Assembly: GCF_024129865.1 (NCBI RefSeq)
Contig: NZ_JAMYFE010000049.1
Location: 1 to 64,000, forward strand
Reading direction: 5' to 3'
DNA: 64,000 bases
Source of the DNA: Stieleria tagensis
GTDB lineage: Bacteria; Planctomycetota; Planctomycetia; Pirellulales; Pirellulaceae
Below the pieces are notes generated by a model that saw only the letters and a program-made list of their open reading frames with translations, did not search any database and was not told where the DNA came from. The position numbers and the translations under genes were made by a program. Shown here in pieces: positions 1-8,711 of this stretch; the first letter of the stretch is position 1, and each line of letters opens with the position of its first letter.

Positions 1-45
1 TGCCCGGCGGGATTCGGCGGCAAAGCCGCCGAATCCCGCCGGGCA
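1..45. repeat. Perfect 21-bp inverted repeat
   Basis: Positions 1-21 and 25-45 are perfect reverse complements around a 3-base AAA loop, with a GC-rich stem (core CGGCGGGATTCGGCGG). It lies at the window edge, downstream of the minus-strand peroxiredoxin gene. No T-tract follows on either strand, so it looks like a REP-type palindrome rather than a textbook terminator, although it could still stop transcription. What lies to its left is not visible. Confidence 0.75.
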
Positions 46-68
46 GCGCGTGTTCCCGGTGCTCGCAA

Positions 69-115
69 CCTAGGGTGGCGGTTTGCTCGCTGCGCTCACA
101 AGACCTGACCCTAGG
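69..115. repeat. Short inverted repeat in intergenic spacer
   Basis: CCTAGGGT at 69-76 is repeated in inverted orientation as ACCCTAGG at 108-115, enclosing a G/C-rich 31-base loop. It lies just beyond the perfect palindrome at 1-45 and before the end of the peroxiredoxin gene. It resembles dispersed intergenic palindromes but carries no gene. Function unknown. Confidence 0.4.
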
Positions 116-173
116 CTAAGTGTGTCTAACGCCGTTGGCGTATGGAGACCGCAACCTGAATCAATGCCTGGGC

Positions 174-647
174 CTACTGAAGGGATGTGAGGGCGTCGAT
201 GACTTGTTGATCGTGGCCGTCGACTTTGACGCGTTTCCAAACTTTGGCGACCTTGCCATCGGCATCGATCAGGTACGTGCTGCGCTGGATTCCGATTGAC
301 TTTTTGCCGTACAGGTTCTTTTCCCGCCAAGCCCCGTACTTTTCCAGCATCACGTGTTTTTCGTCGACCAACAGTGGAAATGGCAGCGAGTATTTCTCGC
401 GGAACTTGACGTGACTCTCGGCGGAATCCGCGCTGACGCCGAATAATTGTGCGCCCAGCGATTTCATTTCCTCGTATCGATCACGAAACGCACAGGCCTC
501 TTTGGTACAGCCCGGCGTGTCATCGCGGGGATAGAAGTACAGCACGACCGGGTTCCCCTTGAGGTCACTTAGTTTGACCTTGTTGCCTTGATCGTCTTGC
601 AGCGTAAATGCGGGGGCTTTGCTGCCCGGTTCAAGCCAGTCGGCCAT
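174..647 (-). CDS. bcp: Thioredoxin-dependent peroxiredoxin, Bcp/PrxQ type
   Basis: A 157-aa cytoplasmic thiol peroxidase that reduces hydrogen peroxide and organic hydroperoxides using thioredoxin. The AhpC/TSA fold runs nearly full length. The hallmark [15 protein letters not shown] gives the peroxidatic Cys47 and, five residues on, the resolving Cys52 typical of [13 protein letters not shown] and the later STYLIDADG stretch are also family-typical. The reading frame stays open further upstream, but the ATG at 647 was chosen because it starts [14 protein letters not shown], the usual BCP N-terminus, and has an AGGA ribosome site about 8 bases upstream. The length matches the family (150-160 aa). 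It appears monocistronic, with a 327-base spacer before the next minus-strand gene. Confidence 0.95.
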   Translation of the reverse strand: MADWLEPGSKAPAFTLQDDQGNKVKLSDLKGNPVVLYFYPRDDTPGCTKEACAFRDRYEEMKSLGAQLFGVSADSAESHVKFREKYSLPFPLLVDEKHVMLEKYGAWREKNLYGKKSIGIQRSTYLIDADGKVAKVWKRVKVDGHDQQVIDALTSLQ

Positions 648-760
648 GGCGTTTTCCTGTCTGGGGTGAAGCACTCGAGCGGGCTCTGGCAGAGCCCGAA
701 ACAAATCTGGCAGCAAACCACGCGCTGCACAGGACTGGCAGTGTGGCAAAAGCGGCAAAC

Positions 761-803
761 AAAAAAAAGCCCCGACAGTCCTTTGCGGGACCATCGGGGC
801 TTT
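761..803 (-). terminator. Rho-independent terminator (minus strand)
   Basis: Read on the minus strand, AAAGCCCCGA (803-794) pairs perfectly with TCGGGGCTTT (775-766). The stem is extended inside by GTCC/GGAC, and it is followed by an uninterrupted T-run (768-761). This is a textbook intrinsic terminator. It lies about 170 bases downstream of the Cys-rich repeat gene and about 115 bases upstream of the peroxiredoxin start, so it should end the Cys-rich transcript and insulate the peroxiredoxin. The rest of the 648-974 spacer shows nothing recognisable. Confidence 0.85.
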
Positions 804-974
804 CGAGATATTCGCTGTGAATTCGGTATCGGCTCGGAGCGGTGCACGGCTGGTCGCTTGACCCGCTAGGGAGACAAAAACGAGTCGTGTGCGATGAGCC
901 TTTTCAGAGCTAGGTGCAAGGCGGGAACTCCGTTTGGAATCTCGACCCGACCTCTCAGCATCTCGCTATCTAAT

Positions 975-1529
975 TCACTGGCATCCGCAAGGAGCAGCTT
1001 CGAATCCGCAGGAAGGACCGGCGATTTCGCAGCCACAGGCTGGTTCAGCGTAAGCGGCACAGCCGTTATCGCATCCGCAATCCTTTTTGCAGCTGAACAG
1101 TTTTTTCAGCAAACCGAAAGGTTTCTTGCTGCCACAGCATCCGCTGTCGCAAGCCGGTGCAGCGACTTCGCATCCGCAAGCAGGTGCAGCAATTTCGCAG
1201 CCACAAGCTGGTTCAGCGATTTCGCAACCGCAAGCTGGTTCAGCACAGCAGCTGTCGCAGCCATGTTTCTTGCCGAACAGTTTCGACAGGAATCCGCCAC
1301 AGCATCCTTTGGGGGCGCTATCGCATCCACAAGGATCTGCGATTTCGCAACCGCAGGCGGGCTCCATTGCACATGGAGATGCGATTTCACAACCGCAGGC
1401 GGGTTCTGCACATCCGGTGTCACAACCGGTGTTACAAAGTTTGCTGAACAGGCCAAACGCGCTTGCGTTTGAAGAGGTGCTTGCGACCAAAGCGACGGCC
1501 AACAAAGCAGGAACGATTACACGACGCAT
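975..1529 (-). CDS. Secreted cysteine-rich repeat protein
   Basis: A 184-aa protein of unknown function. Residues 1-24 form a Sec signal peptide (MRRVIVPALLAVALVAS..., cleavage likely after NASA). The mature part has 33 cysteines in about 160 residues. The unit [E/A]PACGCE[I/V]A occurs six times, separated by Cys-rich linkers (KGCCGG, CDSCC, CDSGCC, CKKDCGC) and three amphipathic segments (GLFSKL, FLSKLFGKK, GLLKKLF). Planctomycete cell envelopes are rich in disulfide-bonded protein, so a wall or matrix role is a reasonable inference, but metal binding is equally possible. The start is an ATG with GGAG 8 bases upstream. The gene is followed by a strong terminator, suggesting an independently and perhaps highly transcribed unit. 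The repeats are visible at DNA level. Confidence 0.85.
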   Translation of the reverse strand: MRRVIVPALLAVALVASTSSNASAFGLFSKLCNTGCDTGCAEPACGCEIASPCAMEPACGCEIADPCGCDSAPKGCCGGFLSKLFGKKHGCDSCCAEPACGCEIAEPACGCEIAAPACGCEVAAPACDSGCCGSKKPFGLLKKLFSCKKDCGCDNGCAAYAEPACGCEIAGPSCGFEAAPCGCQ

Positions 1530-1685
1530 CGTGATTCTCCATTGATTTAGTATGAGAGGGTCTTGCCAGCACTTTCGTTGCTACCGAATCGACGGTGGTG
1601 GTGACCTGTGCCGGTGAGCACTTGCCAGATCGTGTCTTGCTATTTCGATCAACACTCGCCGACACTACCGATTCGTTCACAACGT

Positions 1686-1882
1686 TAGCGGCACGGGATT
1701 TCAGATTCGTTACCTGCGATTCTCGTGCAGAAGTGGCTATCGTCGCTGCGGTCGAGCCGCCGTTGGTATTCCTGAATCTTTTCGCTGGGAAGCTGTTTTT
1801 TGCAGTCCAATTGCAACGCCTTTGCTGGCCCTAGCAGCTGATCCGGTTTCAACGCCCCCATTGTGTGTGGTGCCTGTTCCAC
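1686..1882 (-). CDS. Possible small protein, unrecognised
   Basis: A 65-codon reading frame that begins with GTG directly after the stop codon of the zinc-ribbon gene; an ATG (MGALKPDQLL) lies seven codons in. The product is hydrophilic and basic/amphipathic (LPSEKIQEYQRRLDRSDD) with no membrane segment and no recognised family. It could be translated from the same transcript as the zinc-ribbon gene or be chance. The rest of the interval to the Cys-rich gene start at 1529 shows no other gene. Confidence 0.25.
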
Positions 1883-2083
1883 TCAGGTTCGTTGCGAGAG
1901 CCAAACCAGCCACAAATACAATGCGGCCAGCGTTGAAATCGTGATCAACGCACCCAACGAAAGACGTTTTCGCATCGGCGCGTGCATCAGCAGCGGTTGA
2001 ACCGCGCCACACCAGGGGCATTCCTGGACGCGGTGGTTGATGCTCGCGTTACAATTGGCACATTGGGCCAAGTTCGATTTCAT
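1883..2083 (-). CDS. Zinc-ribbon membrane microprotein
   Basis: A 66-aa protein. The N-terminus has two CxxC knuckles (CANC at 8-11 and CPWC at 22-25), a zinc-ribbon of the double-zinc-ribbon/rubredoxin-like type. After a basic stretch (MRKR) it has one membrane helix at about 41-62 (LSLGALITISTLAALYLWLV). The longer open frame upstream is ignored because the ATG at 2083 begins a compact, sensible protein and has an AGGGGGG site about 8-10 bases ahead. It is divergent from the radical SAM gene only 31 bases away, so the two promoters must interleave or overlap the coding starts. Specific role unknown. Confidence 0.65.
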   Translation of the reverse strand: MKSNLAQCANCNASINHRVQECPWCGAVQPLLMHAPMRKRLSLGALITISTLAALYLWLVWLSQRT

Positions 2084-2114
2084 TTGCTGTTCCCCCCTGC
2101 GTACACCGCTTTTG

Positions 2115-2999
2115 ATGTTCCCCAACCTGTCTGTGCTTGACCCCACCCGACCGTATGCCCAATTGTCTGAACGCGAACCCCAGCGAGATGTCTCTGGTGA
2201 AGTCGCCGCCGTAGACGTTTCTACGGTTTTCTTGACGGCCAGTCGTTGTCCGGTTGGCTGCGCGATGTGTGATTTGCACCTCAATACGCTTCCGCACCCG
2301 ACCGAGCGGGGTGCGATCGCCGAGCAAATTCGGTTTGCGCATTCGGTGTTGCCGGCCGCACCCTGGATCAAGTTGTACAATAGTGGGAATTTTTTTGATC
2401 CCGCCAGCATCCCGCCTGCTGACTACACGCAGATTGCCGCACTATGCGATCGCTACCAACGCGTGATTGTTGAAAATCATCCCCGTTTTGGCAGGCAGCG
2501 ACATCAACGTTTTCGTGACCAACTAAACGGAACGCTGGAAATTGCCGTGGGGCTGGAAACCGTGCAGCCGAGAATTCTGAAACGGCTAGGCAAACAAATG
2601 TCGCGAGATGATTTCGATGGTTACGCCAGGTGTTTGCGAGACTGGTCGATTGATTTAAGAGTCTTCTTGATTGTCGGCTCGCCGGGTATGTCAGTCGTTG
2701 AATCGATTCGCTGGGCTCGCATGTCAGTGCGTCACGCGCTGTTAACCGGTGCACGTCATGTCAGCTTGATTCCGGCTCGTGCCGGTCACGGCTGGAACGG
2801 CGCAGCGCACAGCCTGCCCGATATCCGACCCAATCACTTGGCGGATTTGTTTGTCGATTGCCTGGACGATGTTGCCGGTGCGACGTGTTTGTCGGTGGAT
2901 TTATGGGGATTCCATCAAGCCGATCTTCCCGTCGCAGACCAACAACTGTTAAGTCGCTTGGAATCGGCGGTGTTGCGGCAGGATGCGGATCAGCTATGA
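2115..2999 (+). CDS. Radical SAM protein (TIGR01210-like)
   Basis: A 294-aa predicted [4Fe-4S]/S-adenosylmethionine radical enzyme. The cluster motif CPVGCAMC (Cys45, Cys49, Cys52; CX3CX2C) is intact. The downstream segment KLYNSGNFFDPASIP and LEIAVGLETVQPRILKRLGK match the family of small radical SAM proteins related to TIGR01210/Elp3-type folds. The substrate is not known. ATG 2115 is preferred over the open frame back to 2037 because conserved sequence begins only after it. Its stop overlaps the next gene's start (ATGA), so the two are translationally coupled and probably act on the same substrate. Confidence 0.8.
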   Translation: MFPNLSVLDPTRPYAQLSEREPQRDVSGEVAAVDVSTVFLTASRCPVGCAMCDLHLNTLPHPTERGAIAEQIRFAHSVLPAAPWIKLYNSGNFFDPASIPPADYTQIAALCDRYQRVIVENHPRFGRQRHQRFRDQLNGTLEIAVGLETVQPRILKRLGKQMSRDDFDGYARCLRDWSIDLRVFLIVGSPGMSVVESIRWARMSVRHALLTGARHVSLIPARAGHGWNGAAHSLPDIRPNHLADLFVDCLDDVAGATCLSVDLWGFHQADLPVADQQLLSRLESAVLRQDADQL

Positions 3000-4474
3000 A
3001 GCAACGATTTGACATCGCCATCATCGGGTCCAGTTTTTCGGGATCCATCCTGGCTTGGATCCTGGCCAAACAGGGCCGCCGGGTCTTGATGGTCGACTCG
3101 GCAACGCACCCGCGTTTTGCAATCGGCGAATCGTCCACACCGATTGCCGACATGTTGTTGGCCCGGTTGGGAGAACGATACGGGCTGACTGAATTGGTTG
3201 ATTTGGCGTCCTTTGGGCGGTGGCAACAAACGCACTCCAATTTGGCATGCGGAATGAAACGCGGGTTCAGCTATTTCGATCACCAATCGGGTTGTTCCGG
3301 CTTGGCAGAATCGTTCTCCGGCCAGCGTAGTCTACTGGTGGCTGCCAGCCCCAGTGATCAACGCAGTGACACGCATTGGTACCGGCCAGACGTGGACGCG
3401 TTCTTTTTCCAGCAAGCCACGGCCGCGGGGACGCACGTCCGCCAAGCGGTCGCGGTGACGGGATTGACACAAAACCACGATGGATCAATCTCGATTTGCC
3501 TGGGCGATGGCGCCACCGAAAGTGCGGATTTTGTTGTTGATGCGTCAGGCCGTGCGAACGTCGCTGCTCGGGCGTTCAATCGCCCATCACTTGTCGAACG
3601 ATTGCAGACGCGCACCTGCGCGTCGTTCGCGCATTTCCATGACGTGGGATCATTTTCACAGCGATTCAATCATCTCCACAGTGATCGTCGCGCAAGCGTG
3701 CCGTTCGACGCTGACGACGCGGCACAACATCACGTGATCGACGACGGTTGGGTTTGGATGCTGCGAATGAACAATTCTGTCACTAGTGTCGGTGTGACAT
3801 CGTCAACACAGGGACGTTCTGGCGCCGCGCTCGCTGCGACGATTGCTCGCACCGCCGAACAGCTGGATCAACGTTTCGCAAAGTATCCGGATCTGCACCA
3901 AGTGATGCGAGACAGTACGGTGATTGCACCCGCATCGGGAATCACAACGATGTCGCAATTGCAACGGTTCTATGATCCGGTCGTCCTCGAAAACTGTTTG
4001 CTGTTGCCGGCGACCGCAGCCACGATCGATCCATTGCATAGCACTGGAATTGCACATTCGTTGGCCGGTGTCGACCGCATCGCCAGGCTCTTGTTGGGGC
4101 AACAGAGGGCGGCCACGATTCACGATTACCGCCACAGAGTGCTTGATGAAACGGTGCATTTAGACAGGCTGGTCAGTGCCGCCTATCGCTGTCTGCATTC
4201 CTTTTCGAGGCTAACGACGGCTTGTATGCTGTATTTTGCGGCGGCGATCGGCAGTGAGGAGAGCATTGCGTCTGGGAATGAAATCCGCGGATTATGGTTG
4301 TCGGACGACCCGCAGTTTGTTGCGATTGTTAACGAGTCGGTTGAAATTCTTGATTCGGATTCAAGCGACGCAAATGCGAATTCGAGAATTCGAAAACTGA
4401 TTCAGCCCTGGAACACCGCCGGTTTACTCGATGATCGTGTTGCCAACCGTTATGCCTACACGGCGACCAAGTAG
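2996..4474 (+). CDS. FAD-dependent oxidoreductase, halogenase-like
   Basis: A 492-aa flavoprotein. The N-terminal Rossmann motif is IIGSSFSGSILAWILAKQG (from residue 9), followed by an acidic strand end (VLMVD) and HPRFAIGESSTP, the signature shared by flavin-dependent halogenases and geranylgeranyl-reductase-like monooxygenases. DDGWVWMLRMNNSVTSVGV (near residue 245) corresponds to the GWxWxIP region of halogenases but lacks the IP, so halogenation should not be assumed. A second nucleotide-site segment (LLLPATAATIDPLHSTGIAHS) lies at about 335. The start at 2996 overlaps the radical SAM stop; the frame open upstream is ignored. Role inferred: oxidation or dehydrogenation paired with the radical SAM step. 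Confidence 0.75.
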   Translation: MKQRFDIAIIGSSFSGSILAWILAKQGRRVLMVDSATHPRFAIGESSTPIADMLLARLGERYGLTELVDLASFGRWQQTHSNLACGMKRGFSYFDHQSGCSGLAESFSGQRSLLVAASPSDQRSDTHWYRPDVDAFFFQQATAAGTHVRQAVAVTGLTQNHDGSISICLGDGATESADFVVDASGRANVAARAFNRPSLVERLQTRTCASFAHFHDVGSFSQRFNHLHSDRRASVPFDADDAAQHHVIDDGWVWMLRMNNSVTSVGVTSSTQGRSGAALAATIARTAEQLDQRFAKYPDLHQVMRDSTVIAPASGITTMSQLQRFYDPVVLENCLLLPATAATIDPLHSTGIAHSLAGVDRIARLLLGQQRAATIHDYRHRVLDETVHLDRLVSAAYRCLHSFSRLTTACMLYFAAAIGSEESIASGNEIRGLWLSDDPQFVAIVNESVEILDSDSSDANANSRIRKLIQPWNTAGLLDDRVANRYAYTATK

Positions 4475-4528
4475 GTCAACAACGTTGACTTGATGGCCGA
4501 TTGCAATTCACTTTGACCTTGAACACGA

Positions 4529-5521
4529 ATGACTTCCAAACCCAAAATTTTTCTAACCCGTCGTCTGCCACCCAAAACGATGGACCGATTGCAATCGGAT
4601 GCGACGTTGCTGCACTGCGATTTGGATCGATCGGTCACACGTCAGGAATTGATCGACGGTGTGAAACAGGCTGATGGTCTGATCTGTTTGTTGACAGACC
4701 AGATCGACGCCGAGTTGTTGGATGTCAATCCAGCCCTGCGAGTGGTTTCGAACTATGCCGTGGGCTACAACAACATCGACGTGGATGCGGCGTCCGCGCG
4801 GAAGATTGCGGTGACCAACACGCCCGACGTGTTGACCGATTGCACCGCAGACTTGGCATGGGCGCTGTTGATGGCGTCTGCGCGTCGCGTGGTCGAAGGC
4901 GACCGGTTGGTCCGCAGCGGTCAGTGGCAAGGCTGGGAGCCGTTGCAATTGTTGGGTGCGGAGGTCAGCGGGGCGACCATTGGATTTGTGGGGTTTGGGC
5001 GGATTGCCAAAGCAACCGCGCGGCGGGCGCATGCGTTTGACATGCCCATTCGCTATTGGAATCGAACTCGACTGAGTCCAGACCAGGAAAACAAACTGGG
5101 CGTGGAGTATCGACCGCTGGATGATTTGTGGGGCGAATGCGACTTCTTGTCCGTGCATGTCGCGCTTTGTGATCAAACGCGGCATTTGATTTCAACCGCT
5201 GCGTTTGAGAAAATGAAGTCGACTGCGACATTGATCAACACCTCACGCGGCCCTGTCGTAGACGAAGCGGCATTGGTGACTGCGCTGGAAAACGGTCAGA
5301 TTGCCGCCGCGGGACTCGATGTTTACGAACAGGAACCCCTGGTCCAACCGGCACTTCTGCAGATGCCAAATGTCGTGTTGGCGCCCCACCTAGGCAGTTC
5401 GACCATCAAGACACGCACCCGAATGGGGGATTTGGCGGTTGAGAACTGTTTGGCGGCCTGTACCGGAAAACGTCCGCCAAACCTGGTCAACACCGGTCTC
5501 ACAGGCACTGCCTGGTCGTAG
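4529..5521 (+). CDS. D-isomer-specific 2-hydroxyacid dehydrogenase (glyoxylate/hydroxypyruvate reductase-like)
   Basis: A 330-aa NAD(P)-dependent cytoplasmic enzyme that interconverts 2-ketoacids and D-2-hydroxyacids. The catalytic domain precedes a Rossmann domain with GFVGFGRIA (152-160; GxG at 155-157). The catalytic triad is visible: Arg240 (NTSRGPVVDE), Glu269 (EQEP) and His287 (APHLGS). NYAVGYNNIDVDAA and VTNTPDVLTD are typical of glyoxylate/hydroxypyruvate reductases (GyaR/GhrB group). The absence of an ACT domain argues against phosphoglycerate dehydrogenase SerA. It lies 54 bases after the flavoprotein gene and may be cotranscribed. Confidence 0.88.
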   Translation: MTSKPKIFLTRRLPPKTMDRLQSDATLLHCDLDRSVTRQELIDGVKQADGLICLLTDQIDAELLDVNPALRVVSNYAVGYNNIDVDAASARKIAVTNTPDVLTDCTADLAWALLMASARRVVEGDRLVRSGQWQGWEPLQLLGAEVSGATIGFVGFGRIAKATARRAHAFDMPIRYWNRTRLSPDQENKLGVEYRPLDDLWGECDFLSVHVALCDQTRHLISTAAFEKMKSTATLINTSRGPVVDEAALVTALENGQIAAAGLDVYEQEPLVQPALLQMPNVVLAPHLGSSTIKTRTRMGDLAVENCLAACTGKRPPNLVNTGLTGTAWS

Positions 5522-5796
5522 CCCTGCCTGGCGTAGCATCGATTTTTCGTTGATCCAGAGTGGATTGACTGGCGGAAATCCAGTTTTCATCGGTTCGCTG
5601 TTGTGCGAGGCTTAATCGGTAAAGCCTGCACGCTGTAGCGGTTGCTCCGGTGGATGCCGGTGGAGTTTCGTTGACTGGGTATTTTGCCACGGCTACCATT
5701 CATTTCAGTCGGGTGCGATCAGAATGACGGAATTTCTAGGGCGCCGGGCGGTTTCGCGTCAACTTTTTTCGGGGCGCGCTCTTCTCCTGTCTGACT

Positions 5797-8703
5797 ATGG
5801 ACAAGCACGATTCATCGGCCACCGACGAAACAGTCCAGCGCCCCAGCGCGCTGAAGGCTGCCAAGAAGATTGTCGTCCCGGACGAAACAACCTCGCTGCC
5901 TGATGCGCAGCCGGCGGGCTTGGAAGGTGCCAAAACGGTGATTCGTCACGTCGCTGACTCCGACCATCGCAAACCTGAAAGTGTCGGGCGTACACCGGCC
6001 GAGGTCGCCAAGGTTCTGGTCGGGCAGCAATTGAACCAGTACCTGCTGCACGCCTTGGTGGGCGGGGGCGGAATGGGGGCGGTGTTTCGCGCACACGATC
6101 AACAGCTTGATCGGATCGTAGCGCTCAAGGTGATTCCGTTTGTCGGCAACGATCCTGAATTGCAGCGGCGGTTTCGCAATGAGGCTCAGAACGCAGCCAA
6201 ATTGGACCACCCTCGGATCGCTCGCATCTTCGATGCAGGCAGCCACGATGATTGGCACTACATCGTTTTTGAGTACATCCAGGGCACCAATCTGCGTGAT
6301 TTGGTCGAGCACCACGGGCTGCTCTCACTCGACGATGCCGTCTTTTTCACCGCCCAAGTTGCCGAGGCTCTCGATCACTCGTCCGAACGGGGCATCGTGC
6401 ACCGCGACATCAAGCCGTCCAACGTTTTGATTTCAGAAGACGGTGGTGTCAAATTGGTCGACATGGGACTGGCCCGTAGCGACAACCTTGATCTCAGCGA
6501 GGACATGACGGCCAGCGGAGTCACATTGGGGACGTTTGATTACATTTCGCCGGAACAGGCGCTTGATCCACGCGATGCGGATCTACGCAGCGATTTGTAT
6601 TCTCTCGGGTGCACGTTCTATTTCATGCTCACTGGTGAAGCGCCCTACACCGGTGGCACGATGTTGCAAAAGCTGATTAGCCACGGCAACGCACCTTTGG
6701 CCGACCCACGTGTACTGCGGCGTGATCTGCCCGACGAAGTCGTTGCTGTGATGCATCGCATGATGGCCAAGGATCCCAAGGCACGTTACCAGAACGCACG
6801 CGACCTGCTGGCTGATCTGGGCGAATTGGCGTTTCGGTTTGATTTGAAACGTTCCCAGTCCAATGCGCCTGTCGCACTGCCATCGGAAAACGAAGGGCTT
6901 CAGCGTTTGCAAACGCATCTGCCCTGGATGATCGCGGTGCTGTTGGTCTTGATGGTTGGCGGCTATCTCGAGCTGCAATCAACTGCCACCAACGACTCGT
7001 TCGTGATTCAGGGGCCTGCGTCATTGGTTCGCTCCGGCGGTTCTCAAGAAGCCAGTGGGGCGACATCGACCCAGGCGGTCAACTCGCGCGCAGTGGATTC
7101 GGGGGCGTCTGTCGAATCAGCGGGAACGGACAACGGTTCAGGTTCAAGCGAACAAACCGCCAATGCTGAATCGAATCCATCAACCACCGCATCGGCCGGA
7201 GCAAGCGCTGCAGCCGACCGTATGATGTCCGCAGATAACTTGGGCGGCAGTCTGGATGCCAGCGTCGATGGGATGGCCCAGTCTGCAGCGATCGGACCTC
7301 GGTTCAGTCCTCGATTGCCCCTACCTGACGCGCTGGATGGCCCTGATCTGATGGGTGATTCAGACTCGGATGCCTACGCGACCGACAGTGTCAACGAATC
7401 GGTTGGACCGTCCGGTAACGGATCGAATACCGTGGACGTCGGTACGGCGACGCAATCGATCGGTGGGGCGGACACAGTGTCGCCGCCAAACTCAAAGTCG
7501 GAATTTGTATTGCCGGCGCCGCAAGCCGTTCGAATTGTTTCTCCCGCCTTGCTGGCTCTGTCGGTCCGCGTCGATCAAATCGACCGTGACACCGACGGTG
7601 CGATCTTGTCATCGTCCTTTGCCGACGCCATCGATTTGGCGATGCGGTTCGGAGTCGGTCGCGTCGAACTTGCGACGCCAGAGATTGTGACAGGGCCGAT
7701 CTCGATTCCCATGGACAACATGGTGTTTCAGTCGACCGTTGGCCGCACCACGTTGCGAATGGTTTCAACGGACACACTGGCAATCGGTCGCAGTGAAATG
7801 TTGTACGTGGGAAACAATCGCACACAATTTCGAGACATTGATTTTCATTGGGAACTTGCCGAGGAACAGGTCGACGGCGGTGCGATGTTTGTCATCAATG
7901 ACAACCGTCTGACTCGATTCCAAGACTGTACGTTCACGCTGGTCAATCAAGCAATTCATGATGGCGTGACGTTCTTCGAAATTGTCACCGATCCGGAAGC
8001 CCTGCCGGATTCGGAAACCCTGCCGGGACGATTGTTCAATCCAAACGAAAATGCGTTGCCGTTGGTTGCGATCCAATTGGACAACGTCATCGTTCGCGGC
8101 GAAGCAAATTTTATTGAGATGGACTATGCGGCCGGTTTACAACTGGTTTGGAACAATGGATTGTTGGCCATCAGCGGACGAATGATTGAAACCTCGGGGG
8201 CACTGCGTCGACCCAGTTTGGTTTCTAGCCCGATCCAAATCTCGCTCACCAGTGTGACCGCCGAGATTCCACAAGGTTTGATCCGGATGCGGCTAGGTGA
8301 TCCCGGCGTTTATTCGGTGCCAATTGAACGCGAAGCAAACCAATGTGTGTTTGTCGTCGACGAAGGCCAACCGCACATTCAAATTTTGGGTGTCGAATCG
8401 ATCAGTTCCGACCAACCCTTTGTGAAGCTGCGTGGCGAAGCAAACGCCTATGTGGGGGCACCAACATTAAGCGACCCGATGCTGTATGTTTCCGACTACG
8501 AGGGCAACGCGATGATGAGTGTGATGTCGGAGTTGCTGTCGGATTCGCTGCCGTGGTTTGATGAGAGTCGGCCGCGTTGGTCGGTGTTGTGGTCGACCGA
8601 ACGACCCCGTTCGCAAACGTTTCACCGACTGACGCCCGCCAACTACCGCCAGGATGGCGCCATCTATGCTGGATTCCAAGAACTGGATCTTCCACCGTTG
8701 TAG
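5797..8703 (+). CDS. Membrane Ser/Thr protein kinase with extracytoplasmic beta-helix-like region
   Basis: A 968-aa PknB-type receptor kinase. After a 75-residue leader, the kinase domain spans about 78-345: glycine loop GGGGMG (89-94), ATP lysine Lys111 (VALKV), catalytic loop HRDIKPSN with Asp204, DMGLA in place of DFGLA, and GTFDYISPEQ in the activation segment. One membrane helix lies at about 377-393 (WMIAVLLVLMVGGYLEL). A Ser/Thr/Gly/Asn-rich low-complexity linker follows (about 400-570). The C-terminal 390 residues are beta-rich with repeated N- and F-containing strands, suggesting a right-handed parallel beta-helix sensor; no named family is recognised. It is convergent with the exporter operon, with only 8 bases between stops. 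Ligand and targets unknown. Confidence 0.88.
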   Translation: MDKHDSSATDETVQRPSALKAAKKIVVPDETTSLPDAQPAGLEGAKTVIRHVADSDHRKPESVGRTPAEVAKVLVGQQLNQYLLHALVGGGGMGAVFRAHDQQLDRIVALKVIPFVGNDPELQRRFRNEAQNAAKLDHPRIARIFDAGSHDDWHYIVFEYIQGTNLRDLVEHHGLLSLDDAVFFTAQVAEALDHSSERGIVHRDIKPSNVLISEDGGVKLVDMGLARSDNLDLSEDMTASGVTLGTFDYISPEQALDPRDADLRSDLYSLGCTFYFMLTGEAPYTGGTMLQKLISHGNAPLADPRVLRRDLPDEVVAVMHRMMAKDPKARYQNARDLLADLGELAFRFDLKRSQSNAPVALPSENEGLQRLQTHLPWMIAVLLVLMVGGYLELQSTATNDSFVIQGPASLVRSGGSQEASGATSTQAVNSRAVDSGASVESAGTDNGSGSSEQTANAESNPSTTASAGASAAADRMMSADNLGGSLDASVDGMAQSAAIGPRFSPRLPLPDALDGPDLMGDSDSDAYATDSVNESVGPSGNGSNTVDVGTATQSIGGADTVSPPNSKSEFVLPAPQAVRIVSPALLALSVRVDQIDRDTDGAILSSSFADAIDLAMRFGVGRVELATPEIVTGPISIPMDNMVFQSTVGRTTLRMVSTDTLAIGRSEMLYVGNNRTQFRDIDFHWELAEEQVDGGAMFVINDNRLTRFQDCTFTLVNQAIHDGVTFFEIVTDPEALPDSETLPGRLFNPNENALPLVAIQLDNVIVRGEANFIEMDYAAGLQLVWNNGLLAISGRMIETSGALRRPSLVSSPIQISLTSVTAEIPQGLIRMRLGDPGVYSVPIEREANQCVFVVDEGQPHIQILGVESISSDQPFVKLRGEANAYVGAPTLSDPMLYVSDYEGNAMMSVMSELLSDSLPWFDESRPRWSVLWSTERPRSQTFHRLTPANYRQDGAIYAGFQELDLPPL

Positions 8704-8711
8704 CGATTCGT

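Noticed and set aside
894-1545. Long plus-strand frames opposite the Cys-rich gene
   Set aside because: They mirror the repeats of the minus-strand gene; that gene has a signal peptide, a ribosome site and a terminator, whereas the opposite frames are low-complexity shadows.
2996-4474. Annotation of the flavoprotein as a true halogenase
   Set aside because: The GWxWxIP motif is degenerate (WVWMLR), so only the wider flavoprotein family is supported.
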